Source: Filomicrobium sp. (GTDB lineage Bacteria; Pseudomonadota; Alphaproteobacteria; Rhizobiales; Hyphomicrobiaceae). Taken from it: a DNA stretch of 11,842 bases. Within the stretch, counting starts at the first letter, position 1. Each line of letters begins with the position of its first letter. Below, piece after piece: positions 1-7,416 of this stretch. Under the pieces are notes generated by a model that was given only the letters and a program-made list of their open reading frames with translations, made no database searches and had not been told where the DNA came from. The position numbers and the translations under genes are program-made. The DNA lies in contig JAUWFF010000006.1 in assembly GCA_030607105.1 (NCBI GenBank), forward strand, positions 1 to 11,842, in the 5' to 3' direction.

Positions 1-960
1 AGGCGGTGCACCTGCCCTTAGCGGAAGTGCTGCCGAAGGAGTTCTTGTCGAGAATGCCGCTGTTGCATCACTGGGAGTTGTGTTTACCATCCGTCATCAG
101 AACGGCAATCTTTTCGAGAAGCGGTTTGCCCTTGCGGTTGAGCTGGCTCAGCAATGAGTAGGGATTCGCCTCGCTTGCGGTAGAGAACACGCTGTTCCAA
201 TTCGGCGATAGGTTGTACCAAGCCCAGGGGGGTCCAAATTGCCCTACCGTGTTGCCAGTAGCCTGGATGCTGTCAAGGGTCGACGTCAGTAGCGTCTTGG
301 TGGCTTTGTTACCTTTGAGAATTGAGGTGCTAAGCAAGCCCGTTTTGACGGCCCGGGAGAATGGAACCAGGGCAACACGAGAGTTGTAGGTATTACCATC
401 TTTCCAGACGACAATTTTGGCCAGGCCTTCTGCGGCTTGCTTCACACCAGGCAGCTTGTCGCCCTACATCGAACCCGTGACGTAGAGCATTAAAGAAACT
501 TCAAGGTTGAATTCGGCGTCAGCGTTGGCTGCCAGCAGCGCTTTGGAAAATTTACTGCCCAATAGCGAAACGAGCGACAGAGAATCGATCCCGGCAAGCC
601 TCATGACGGTCGTCGCCAACACTGCCTCACCCCCAGCAGCCAGTTCGGTTCCCGTGTTAACAAGATTCAACTCGATGGTGTCCTTGAGCAGCTCGGGCCG
701 GTTCACGACGTTGGTGTCGTAGCACTTCTGCGCCCGAGTTTCCGACTCGTCGGGACCGCGGTGGATCTGCGAGTGGCGGGCACCATCGAGAACAGCGGTA
801 TCGACTGCCCCGACCGTCGCGTTGCGGGCGTGCAGCTAGCATGACATTTCAACATCGCCGGCAGCCGCCAAGAATATGGACATGATCATGAGCCCGAAGA
901 GGATACCGACACTCCCGGACCGGGGGCTCGTCTACTTCTTTGCTTCTGTGATGACGAGAC
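1..960 (-). pseudogene. Decayed TadG-like pilus-assembly protein with VWA domain (N-terminal part, runs off the left edge)
   Basis: One minus-strand frame stays open from about 960 to 1 with no frameshift, but carries four stops: TAG at 934-932, TAG at 838-836, TAG at 466-464 and TGA at 70-68. Read through, it gives the layout of Tad/Flp TadG-related proteins. First comes an N-terminal membrane anchor (SGSVGILFGLM, then SIFLAAAG), then LHARN and AVDTAVLDGA as in TadE/G N-termini. Next is the start of a VWA domain (EVSLMLYVTGSM), followed by VALVPFSRAV, PWAWYNLSPNW and IAVLMTDGKHNSQ. The first metal-site (MIDAS) residue, normally Asp in LDVTGSM, is Tyr (codon TAC; GAC differs by one base). Downstream of the TGA the frame is still open to the edge and still looks like the family (stop-CNSG). 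No good ATG lies at the expected start. Relatives are secreted or membrane-anchored proteins encoded with Tad pili; no other tad gene is visible here. Pseudogene status is near certain; the exact subfamily is less so. Confidence 0.87.
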
Positions 961-1190
961 TTATTTTTTAAGTAAAATACAACATCACACCAAACCTATC
1001 AGAACGTCTTTTTTGATCAATTTTACATAATAAATTTATAGCTTACAAATGCCCCCCCATTAGGCTTCACTATAATTATTTAAAAATTTACTCTATTCGG
1101 TTTTTCTAAAATTTAGTGTGTTTATAATTAATATATACTTCTGCTCCACTTGCCCCACATAGAACCCGGAAGCCTCGCAAGTCGAGCCTA
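961..1190. other. AT-rich intergenic island between the divergent tadG pseudogene and ahcY
   Basis: No gene is seen. A hand count gives 43 G or C in 961-1140 (about 24% GC), far below the GC-rich genes around it; composition recovers from about 1141. It contains a run of seven C at about 1052-1058, three copies of AAATTTA (1032-1038, 1084-1090, 1109-1115) and a TATAAT at 1123-1128 that lacks a convincing -35 partner. It may hold the old promoter of the minus-strand tadG gene and upstream elements of ahcY, or be neutral decaying sequence. Confidence 0.6.
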
Positions 1191-1224
1191 GCAATCACAT
1201 AAAGACTTGTTTATATGTGATTGC
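1191..1224. promoter_or_regulatory. Perfect 11-bp inverted repeat, candidate operator of ahcY
   Basis: GCAATCACATA (1191-1201) and TATGTGATTGC (1214-1224) are exact reverse complements separated by 12 bases (AAGACTTGTTTA). The centre (1207/1208) lies about 236 bp before the ahcY start codon. The right arm overlaps the -35 box of the best promoter candidate, so a bound protein would probably repress. It is unlikely to be a terminator, since the arms are AT-rich and only four T follow. From family knowledge, ahcY and other methionine-cycle genes of Proteobacteria can be controlled by ArsR-type SahR/SamR repressors at palindromic sites. I cannot confirm from memory that this matches their consensus. 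Confidence 0.6.
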
Positions 1225-1249
1225 AGTTTTCCGGACTTGCCTCTATACG
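1221..1249 (+). promoter_or_regulatory. Probable sigma70-type promoter of ahcY
   Basis: TTGCAG (1221-1226) and TATACG (1244-1249) are separated by 17 bp and would start transcription near 1256. The -35 box lies in the right arm of the 1191-1224 palindrome. This is the best-spaced pair found upstream of ahcY, but alphaproteobacterial promoters are weakly conserved, so it is a prediction only. Confidence 0.4.
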
Positions 1250-1255
1250 TTGGCG

Positions 1256-1443
1256 GCAGGTAGGGCCCGCAAACTCGCCACCGAATGAACAATGCTGGGT
1301 GGAATGCGGTGCGCCGCTCCTGGCGGCGACCGGCCCTTTGTTGTCACGATCCGGGCCCCTCGCGGTTCGATCTGAGACAGCCCCTCCGAACCACGGCGGG
1401 ATCGCCGAGTATGGGTTGCATCAAAAAAAGGGACCACCAGCAC
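1256..1443 (+). other. Long structured 5' leader of ahcY
   Basis: If transcription starts near 1256, the leader is about 190 nt. It contains two short perfect hairpins: CGCCGC/GCGGCG (1312-1317 and 1323-1328, loop TCCTG) and CGGCG/CGCCG (1394-1398 and 1403-1407, loop GGAT). I could not fit it to the SAH riboswitch or to SAM riboswitch classes from memory. It is free of stops in the ahcY frame from the ATG at 1285, but that extension has no ribosome binding site and is not part of the family. It ends in AAAAAAAGGGA, whose AAGGGA (1428-1433) is the ahcY ribosome binding site. Confidence 0.4.
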
Positions 1444-2850
1444 ATGGCTGCAAACGATTATGTGATTGCGGATATCTCGCTTGCCGACTTCGGCCGCAAG
1501 GAGATCAACCTGGCAGAAGGCGAAATGCCAGGCCTGATGGCGACACGCGAAGAATATGGCTCATCGCAGCCGCTTAAGGGCGCGCGTATCGCCGGATCGC
1601 TGCACATGACAATCCAAACCGCCGTCCTCATTGAGACATTGACGGCCCTTGGCGCCGACGTTCGCTGGGCGTCCTGCAATATCTACTCGACGCAGGATCA
1701 TGCCGCTGCCGCGATTGCCGCAGCAGGCATTCCGGTTTTTGCCGTCAAGGGAGAGACGCTTGAGGAGTACTGGAACTACACGCGCAAGATCCTCGAATGG
1801 AGCGACGGCGGAACACCGAATCTGATCCTCGATGACGGTGGTGATGCGACCATGCTTGTTCATCTTGGTCTGCGCGCCGAAAACGGCGATACCGGATTCT
1901 TGGAAAGCCCCGGCTCGGAAGAAGAGGAGATCCTATTCGCGCTCATCAAACGCACGCTTGGCGAAAAACCGGGTTGGTTCGCGGAACTTGCCAAGAACAT
2001 CCGCGGCGTTTCCGAAGAAACCACGACGGGCGTCAACCGGCTCTACCAGCTCGCCAAGCAAGGCAAGCTTCTATTCCCAGCCATCAACGTAAATGACAGC
2101 GTTACGAAGTCGAAGTTCGACAACCTCTATGGATGCCGAGAATCCCTGGTGGACGGCATTCGTCGCGGCACCGACGTGATGATGTCAGGCAAAGTGGCGA
2201 TGGTTGCGGGCTTTGGCGACGTCGGTAAAGGCTCGGCGGCGTCGTTGCGGAACGCGGGCTGCCGCGTGATGGTTTCCGAAGTCGATCCTATCTGCGCCCT
2301 GCAAGCGGCGATGGAAGGCTATGAGGTCGTGACCATGGAGCAGGCCGCATCGCAGGCCGACATCTTCTGCACCGCGACCGGCAACAAAGACGTGATCAAC
2401 ATCGACCACATGCGCGCCATGAAGGATGGTGCGATCGTCTGCAACATCGGACACTTTGATAACGAAATCGATGTCGCTGGTCTCAAGAACTACAAGTGGG
2501 ACAACATCAAGCCGCAGGTCGATCAAATCGAGTTCCCTGACGGCCGGAAGATCATCTTGCTCTCAGAAGGCCGCTTGGTGAACCTAGGAAATGCCATGGG
2601 CCACCCGTCGTTCGTCATGTCTGCGTCGTTTACCAACCAGACGCTGGCACAGATCGAGCTATGGACAAAGCGTGATGCCGGTCTGTACGAGAACCAAGTC
2701 TATACCCTGCCCAAGCACCTTGACGAAAAGGTTGCCCGCCTGCACCTGCAGAAAATCGGCGTGACGTTGACGAAGATGTCAGAAGAGCAGGCCGCCTACA
2801 TTGGCGTTCCTCAACAGGGGCCTTACAAGCCCGAGCACTACAGATACTGA
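1444..2850 (+). CDS. ahcY: Adenosylhomocysteinase (S-adenosyl-L-homocysteine hydrolase)
   Basis: This cytoplasmic, NAD-dependent enzyme of 468 residues reversibly splits S-adenosylhomocysteine into adenosine and homocysteine, relieving product inhibition of methyltransferases and feeding the methionine cycle. Visible marks are [11 protein letters not shown] (His54), [38 protein letters not shown], the Rossmann motif GFGDVG at residues 256-261, [11 protein letters not shown], and the C-terminal KPEHYRY with the conserved Lys462 and Tyr466. It also has the insertion around [13 protein letters not shown] that is common in bacterial members. The ATG at 1444 is chosen because [20 protein letters not shown] matches family N-termini and AAGGGA lies 10 nt upstream; in-frame ATGs at 1285 and 1411 lack such support. 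It has its own promoter region with a candidate operator and its own terminator, so it is probably a single-gene unit. The reading is intact throughout. Confidence 0.98.
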   Translation: MAANDYVIADISLADFGRKEINLAEGEMPGLMATREEYGSSQPLKGARIAGSLHMTIQTAVLIETLTALGADVRWASCNIYSTQDHAAAAIAAAGIPVFAVKGETLEEYWNYTRKILEWSDGGTPNLILDDGGDATMLVHLGLRAENGDTGFLESPGSEEEEILFALIKRTLGEKPGWFAELAKNIRGVSEETTTGVNRLYQLAKQGKLLFPAINVNDSVTKSKFDNLYGCRESLVDGIRRGTDVMMSGKVAMVAGFGDVGKGSAASLRNAGCRVMVSEVDPICALQAAMEGYEVVTMEQAASQADIFCTATGNKDVINIDHMRAMKDGAIVCNIGHFDNEIDVAGLKNYKWDNIKPQVDQIEFPDGRKIILLSEGRLVNLGNAMGHPSFVMSASFTNQTLAQIELWTKRDAGLYENQVYTLPKHLDEKVARLHLQKIGVTLTKMSEEQAAYIGVPQQGPYKPEHYRY

Positions 2851-2916
2851 GCCCGCAGCACCGGGTGGCGTTTTGATTCGCTGCCGTGTCAAGTCACGAA
2901 GTGGGTGAAAATGCGC

Positions 2917-2952
2917 GACGGCACCGGAATTATCCGGTGCCGTCTTTGCTTT
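2917..2952 (+). terminator. Rho-independent terminator of ahcY
   Basis: GACGGCACCGGA (2917-2928) pairs perfectly with TCCGGTGCCGTC (2933-2944) around the four-base loop ATTA. The stem is followed by TTTGCTTT (2945-2952). It lies 66 bp after the ahcY stop and separates ahcY from divL. Confidence 0.9.
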
Positions 2953-2991
2953 ATTGCTGGCGGATGTGCCCATGCCGCCCTGGCCAGCAAT
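2953..2991. repeat. Inverted repeat between the ahcY terminator and divL
   Basis: ATTGCTGGC (2953-2961) and GCCAGCAAT (2983-2991) are exact reverse complements. Inside, GG-ATG (2962-2966) can pair with CAT-g-CC (2971-2976) with one bulged base, giving an interrupted hairpin directly after the terminator tail. No T-run follows it. Its role is unknown; it could be a second transcription barrier, a regulatory site for divL, or chance in GC-rich DNA. Confidence 0.45.
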
Positions 2992-3106
2992 GTCTGGGCG
3001 CAGCATAATTCTAGCGATTCGAATATTGACTCGTATGCCCAAGCCCAACCTTCAGCATCGCGTTCCAACCGACCTAGGGCGGCATATCGAAGTCCAAGGA
3101 AACGCG

Positions 3107-5638
3107 ATGACGTCCAGACCCGGCTACTCTTCTATTGCTTCGACAAGCCGCGAGCTTCTGTTGCTGCTGTTGGCCAGCCTCGCTTGTACGCTGGTGCTCA
3201 CCGCGGGGGTGGTGCAAGGGTCAACAAGCGCGTTCGGCAGCCTAGGCATTTCGCAGCTCGTGGTCATCGGCCTGACTGCGGTTGGAGGGCTGGGTGCGGT
3301 GGCGCTGGTGTTGCGCGCCGCAAGTACCATGCGTAGCCAGGTGCGCACCGCCCAAAGCGAAGCGGCTTCCTTGAAGCGTCAACTGGCGGTGGCCGAAGCG
3401 GTGATAGGAGGCGAACCGCAAATCCTCATCCTTTGGGACACCGGCCTGCAGCCGCAGGTCGTTTGCAACACGCTGCGAGGGATCCCGGGGCTGCCCGCCG
3501 AAAACGCGCACATCGTTTCCTTTTCCAACTGGCTCGATACGGGCAGCGCCGCACGGTTCAAAGAGGCGCTCGATGGGCTGTTGCGGATCGGGCGTCCCTT
3601 CAACATGATCCTCAGGACGACAGCCGGGGTCCATTTGGAGACCGATGGCCGCGCTTCTTCGGGACGCGCCGTGCTGCGCATCAGGGACGTCGCCGGCTAC
3701 AAGCGAGACATATCGCGAATTATTGACGGACATGAAGGCCTGGCTCGAGATATCCGGTCCAGCCGCGCCATTCTCAACGCTCTACCCTTGCCCGTTTGGT
3801 TCTGCGATCACGAGGGCCGGCTGACCTGGACCAACGCCGCCTACGCGGCGACGGTCGAGGCGAGCCTCGATGAAGTCATCGAGCGGCAGGTCGAACTGCT
3901 GGAGCAGCGCCAGCGCGAGGGACTGCTGAAGGCGCTATCCACGACACCTCGCTTTCGACGCAGGATCAACCTACTGTTGGGCAACGAACGGCGTGTTCAT
4001 GATCTTATGGCCGTGCGGCTACAGAACACGATTGCCATTGCCGCTATTGACGTCACCGAACTGCAGCTTGCGCAAAGCGAACTTAACAGGCAGTCGGAGG
4101 CTTTCGACCGCACGCTCAATCACGTGGCGACGGCGATCGCGATCTTCAACGCAGAACGGCGGCTCGTGTTCGCCAACGAGGCCTACATCAATCTTTGGGG
4201 GCTCGACCCGCAGTGGCTTCGTGCACAACCGCGCGATACCGAACTGTTCGACAGGCTGCGAGACTTGGGACGCCTACCCGAAGTCGTAAACTATCGGGAA
4301 TGGCGCGATAATATCCTCGACCCCAATGAGACCATCAGCGAAGCTGACCGCTGGTGGCACTTGCCCGGCGAGCGCATCGTTCAGCTGATTGCCGAGCAGC
4401 GCCCCGACGGCGGTGTGACCCACCTTTATATCGACGAGACCAAGCGGCTGGCCTTGGAGAGCGAACTCAAGGCAACGCTGCGCGTGCAAAGCGAAACCAT
4501 CGATGGCCTCAAAGAGGGTGTGGTGGTGTTCGCGACTGACGGCCGCTTGAAGCTGTGGAACAGCGCCTTCGCCACGATCTGGCAGATCGATACGGGCTTG
4601 CTGCAATCGGGGCCGCACATTGATGATATCGTCGAACAGGCAACATCCTTGTATGAATACTCCGATGTTTGGGCGCGCCTCAAGGAATCGGCAACTGCAC
4701 TGTCCGACGAGCGCGTGCCGTTCGACGGACAGATGCTGCGGCGCGATTCCAGCGTCATCGACTTCTCGGTGATGCCGTTGCCGGATGGTGCGACGCTTGT
4801 CACCTTCGCGGATGTTACCGCATCACGGCGCTACGAACGCGCGCTGGTGGAACGCAACGAAGCGCTCGAGGCCGCCGCCCGTATGAAGAACCAGTTCATC
4901 GGTCATGTCTCGTATGAGTTGCGTACACCTCTGACCAACATCATTGGTTTCACCGAATTGCTAGGCAGTCCGCACCTTGGTGAGCTCAACGGCAAGCAGC
5001 GCGAATATCTACAAGACATTTCTTCATCGTCGAACACGTTGCTGTCGATCATCGACGGCATCCTTGATCTGGCAACGATTGACGCGGGAGCGGTTGAGCT
5101 CGAAGTCGAGTACATCAATGTGCGGGAAGTCATCGATTCAGCGCTCCGCGGCGTACAGGTTCGCGCGAGCCGGGCCAACCTCACTCTCGATGTGGCGATT
5201 GCCGACGACGTTAAGACATTCTCCGCCGATAAAGCGCGTATCACGCAGGTGCTGTACAATCTTCTCTCTAATGCTGTCGGTTTTTCGAACGAGGGTGAAG
5301 CCGTGCTTGTCACTTGTTGGCGGGAAGCACGGGAAGTCATTTTCCAGGTCGAGGACCGGGGCGTCGGGATCCCGCAGGAAGCGCAGCAGCGGATTTTTGA
5401 GAGGTTCGAGAGCGACAGTCGCGGCCAAAAACACCGCGGTGCCGGCCTGGGGCTGTCCATTGTGAAGTCGGTGGTGGAACTCCACGGCGGCACAATGCAG
5501 CTTGAATCGGCGCCTGGGGTTGGCACCAGGGTCACCGTTCGGTTGCCTGAAGGTGGACCAGAAATCGCGCTCGACGATACGCCACACACCGCCGAGGTGC
5601 TGTTCGAGCCCATGAAACGGTCTAATCAGCGGTCCTGA
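3107..5638 (+). CDS. divL: DivL: tyrosine-bearing PAS sensor kinase homologue of the CckA-CtrA cell-cycle pathway
   Basis: This 843-residue membrane protein has two hydrophobic segments (about 17-36 and 50-69), a helical linker (about 78-102) and four PAS or PAS-like regions (about 103-200, 219-316, 333-450 and 462-575). A HisKA helix (about 595-660) and a HATPase domain (about 705-815) follow. The H-box reads HVSYELRTPLT: the phospho-accepting His of ordinary kinases is Tyr603 (TAT at 4913-4915), the hallmark of DivL. The ATP-site boxes look intact: N (YNLLSNA, about 717), G1 (EDRGVGIP, about 748), F (IFERF) and G2 (GAGLGLSIV, about 778). In Caulobacter, DivL (769 aa) senses DivK~P and switches CckA between kinase and phosphatase. 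The start at 3107 has AAGGA six bases upstream. The frame is open back to 2954, but that would begin just past the ahcY terminator stem and has no binding site. The nearest relatives otherwise would be generic PAS hybrid-type kinases, which keep the His. Confidence 0.92.
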   Translation: MTSRPGYSSIASTSRELLLLLLASLACTLVLTAGVVQGSTSAFGSLGISQLVVIGLTAVGGLGAVALVLRAASTMRSQVRTAQSEAASLKRQLAVAEAVIGGEPQILILWDTGLQPQVVCNTLRGIPGLPAENAHIVSFSNWLDTGSAARFKEALDGLLRIGRPFNMILRTTAGVHLETDGRASSGRAVLRIRDVAGYKRDISRIIDGHEGLARDIRSSRAILNALPLPVWFCDHEGRLTWTNAAYAATVEASLDEVIERQVELLEQRQREGLLKALSTTPRFRRRINLLLGNERRVHDLMAVRLQNTIAIAAIDVTELQLAQSELNRQSEAFDRTLNHVATAIAIFNAERRLVFANEAYINLWGLDPQWLRAQPRDTELFDRLRDLGRLPEVVNYREWRDNILDPNETISEADRWWHLPGERIVQLIAEQRPDGGVTHLYIDETKRLALESELKATLRVQSETIDGLKEGVVVFATDGRLKLWNSAFATIWQIDTGLLQSGPHIDDIVEQATSLYEYSDVWARLKESATALSDERVPFDGQMLRRDSSVIDFSVMPLPDGATLVTFADVTASRRYERALVERNEALEAAARMKNQFIGHVSYELRTPLTNIIGFTELLGSPHLGELNGKQREYLQDISSSSNTLLSIIDGILDLATIDAGAVELEVEYINVREVIDSALRGVQVRASRANLTLDVAIADDVKTFSADKARITQVLYNLLSNAVGFSNEGEAVLVTCWREAREVIFQVEDRGVGIPQEAQQRIFERFESDSRGQKHRGAGLGLSIVKSVVELHGGTMQLESAPGVGTRVTVRLPEGGPEIALDDTPHTAEVLFEPMKRSNQRS

Positions 5639-5640
5639 GC

Positions 5641-5662
5641 GTGACTGGAAGGCACCGGTCAC
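5641..5662 (+). other. Hairpin just after the divL stop, without a T-run
   Basis: GTGACTGG (5641-5648) and CCGGTCAC (5655-5662) form an 8-bp stem with one G-U pair around the loop AAGGCA, starting two bases after the divL stop. No T-tract follows (CCCATTGC), so it is not a standard intrinsic terminator. It could protect the 3' end of the message or weakly limit read-through into tsaE-amgK. Confidence 0.35.
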
Positions 5663-5738
5663 CCCATTGCACACAACGTTCCTTCGGTTCGCCCTGTTAT
5701 CTCCAAAATGCTAATTGAGGCAGTGAAATAGAGATGGT

Positions 5739-5751
5739 TGTGACAATCACA
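5739..5751. promoter_or_regulatory. Small palindrome upstream of tsaE-amgK
   Basis: TGTGA (5739-5743) and TCACA (5747-5751) flank CAA, 23 bp before the tsaE-amgK start codon. The half-sites resemble those of CRP/FNR-type regulators, but the 3-base spacing is not the usual 6. No convincing promoter pair was found next to it. It may be a chance match. Confidence 0.2.
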
Positions 5752-5774
5752 GTCAAATCCAGGCGAATGACAAC

Positions 5775-7343
5775 ATGGACGCACCGACGACGCACAGCTT
5801 CGGACTCGCGAAGATCAACCAAGCGCAGCTTGAACGGTTCGCGCAGGAGCTGGCTTTTGCTTTGCGCCCAGGCGACGTCGTATCGCTGACGGGTGATCTT
5901 GGAGCGGGAAAAACGACATTTGCCCGGGCGCTCATTCGTGCGCTCACGAAGGACCCGGAACACGAGGTGCCAAGTCCGACTTTCACGCTCGTACAGACCT
6001 ACGAGAGCGAACACCTAGGCCTGGCCCATTTTGATCTTTATCGACTGTCGGCGCCCGAAGAGCTGGACGAACTGGGTTTCGAGCACCTCATTGAAGCTGG
6101 CGTCGCAATTGTGGAATGGCCGCAACGGGCCTTGGAGCGGCTGCCAGCGGAACGGCTTGAAGTCAGCTTGTCGGAGCCTAGCGATGGGGATGCTGCAACG
6201 CGCGATATCCTGGTAAGCGGACGAGGAGCTTGGGCTCGGCGGGCACAGCGGCTTCATGCGATGCACCAGGTCATCGGGAACGCGGGATTTGATGGCGACG
6301 ATGTGCGGCTATACGCGCTGGCTGGTGATGCTTCGAGCCGACGCTATGGTCGGCTTGTCTCGCACGCGGAGCCGTCTTGCTCCTTCCTCTTGATGGATTG
6401 GCCCCGACAGCCCGATGGCCCACCTGTTCGGGATGGATTGCCGTATAGTCAGGTCGCCAAACTCGCCGAGGATGTGCGGCCGTTTTTGGCGATCGCACAC
6501 GCTCTGCGGGACAGCGGCCTTAGTGCCCCCAGCATTTTCAACGCGGACACCCAACAGGGCTTCATTGTGCTCGAAGACCTCGGCGCACTCGGGTATGCGG
6601 AGGCGCTCGCGGCAGGTACCAAGCAGTATGAGCTTTGGCGCGATGCGGTGGACGCGCTGCTGGCTTTGCGGCGGGTTCCGGCGGATCAGCCACTTCCGGT
6701 TGGCAATGGCGAACAGTTTCAGTTGCCCAGACTGGGACGCGCAATCCTCGAAATCGAGACAGACCTTGTTCCCGACTGGCTCTGGGAGGCGGTGCATGGC
6801 ACCCCGCCTACCGGAAACGAGCGGCAACGTTACCACTCCATTTGGGCGCCGACCTTCGAGCGTATTCTTGCAGAGCCGACGGGCTGGATGCTGCGTGATT
6901 TTCATTCGCCCAATCTGCTTTTTCTGGCCGAGCGGGAGGGCGCGCAGCGCGCGGGCATCATCGATTTCCAAGATGCCTTACAAGGACCGGCCGCCTACGA
7001 CCTAGTGTCGCTGCTTCAGGATGCGCGGCTGGATGTTGCAGCCGAGCTGGAAAGCGAATTGCTGGCATACTACTGCAAACGGGCGGCTGCGGCGGACGCG
7101 TCATTTGACGAGGCCCGTTTCCGCTCCATCTATGCGGCGCTCGGCGCACAACGGAACACCAAGATACTTGGGATTTTCACGCGTCTGGCGCGGCGTGACG
7201 GCAAACCTCGCTATCTTGCCCATTTGCCTCGCATCTGGGGATATCTGGAACGAAATCTCGCCCATCCGGAGCTCAGTACGTTAGCGGAATGGTATGAAGA
7301 CGCTTTTCCAAGACGCGTGCGCCAGCGCGGACTCGCCTTGTGA
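5775..7343 (+). CDS. tsaE-amgK: Fused TsaE (tRNA t6A37 ATPase) and AmgK-like aminoglycoside-phosphotransferase-fold sugar kinase
   Basis: This is a 522-residue fusion. Residues 1 to about 150 are TsaE, the ATPase that drives the TsaB-TsaD complex making N6-threonylcarbamoyladenosine at tRNA position 37. They show Walker A GDLGAGKTT (Lys46), PSPTFTLVQTY, HFDLYRL and VEWPQ. Residues about 155-522 have the phosphotransferase (APH) fold: GDASSRRYGRL, IVLEDLG, the catalytic loop LRDFHSPNLLFL (Asp375) and the metal-site IDFQDALQGP (Asp397). The gene directly after it is murU, which argues for AmgK. AmgK phosphorylates the anomeric hydroxyl of N-acetylmuramate (and N-acetylglucosamine) released by peptidoglycan turnover. 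Each half is close to the length of its stand-alone relative (about 150 and 340 aa) and both active sites look complete. The ribosome binding site is weak (AGGCG 5761-5765, about 9 nt before ATG). It lies 136 bp after divL and 73 bp before murU. Substrate identity is inferred from context. Confidence 0.93.
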   Translation: MDAPTTHSFGLAKINQAQLERFAQELAFALRPGDVVSLTGDLGAGKTTFARALIRALTKDPEHEVPSPTFTLVQTYESEHLGLAHFDLYRLSAPEELDELGFEHLIEAGVAIVEWPQRALERLPAERLEVSLSEPSDGDAATRDILVSGRGAWARRAQRLHAMHQVIGNAGFDGDDVRLYALAGDASSRRYGRLVSHAEPSCSFLLMDWPRQPDGPPVRDGLPYSQVAKLAEDVRPFLAIAHALRDSGLSAPSIFNADTQQGFIVLEDLGALGYAEALAAGTKQYELWRDAVDALLALRRVPADQPLPVGNGEQFQLPRLGRAILEIETDLVPDWLWEAVHGTPPTGNERQRYHSIWAPTFERILAEPTGWMLRDFHSPNLLFLAEREGAQRAGIIDFQDALQGPAAYDLVSLLQDARLDVAAELESELLAYYCKRAAAADASFDEARFRSIYAALGAQRNTKILGIFTRLARRDGKPRYLAHLPRIWGYLERNLAHPELSTLAEWYEDAFPRRVRQRGLAL

Positions 7344-7416
7344 TGCCGACTAGCAGCAGCACGGCCGAGTACCAGGTGAACCGCCATAACGACCAATCAG
7401 CGAACGGGCCCGAGGG

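Noticed and set aside
657..842. Separate small minus-strand gene beside the tadG remnant
   Set aside because: It is an alternative frame; the correct frame gives the TadE/G-like stretch LHARN...AVDTAVLDGA continuous with the VWA part.
1285..1443. In-frame N-terminal extension of ahcY from ATG 1285 (53 residues)
   Set aside because: No ribosome binding site, sequence unlike the family, and a well-placed AAGGGA supports the ATG at 1444, where family similarity begins.
1256..1443. SAH or SAM riboswitch upstream of ahcY
   Set aside because: I could not match the conserved core of any class I remember; only two short generic hairpins are present, so it is kept as a leader only.
2917..2952. Reading the ahcY terminator as a bidirectional element serving the minus strand
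   Set aside because: No minus-strand gene is near, and a matching T-run on the other side of the stem is absent.
3016..3020. GANTC (CcrM) site GATTC upstream of divL
   Set aside because: Such a site is expected about once per 500 bp by chance, and there is no nearby CtrA-like TTAA pair to make a cell-cycle promoter convincing.
2954..3106. In-frame N-terminal extension of divL (51 residues)
   Set aside because: It would start just past the ahcY terminator stem, includes the 2953-2991 hairpin and lacks a binding site; AAGGA six bases before 3107 fits much better.
4903..5613. Open frame of 236 codons on the minus strand opposite the kinase domain of divL
   Set aside because: Ser/Thr/Arg-rich composition and no motif; complementary to conserved HisKA and HATPase coding sequence.
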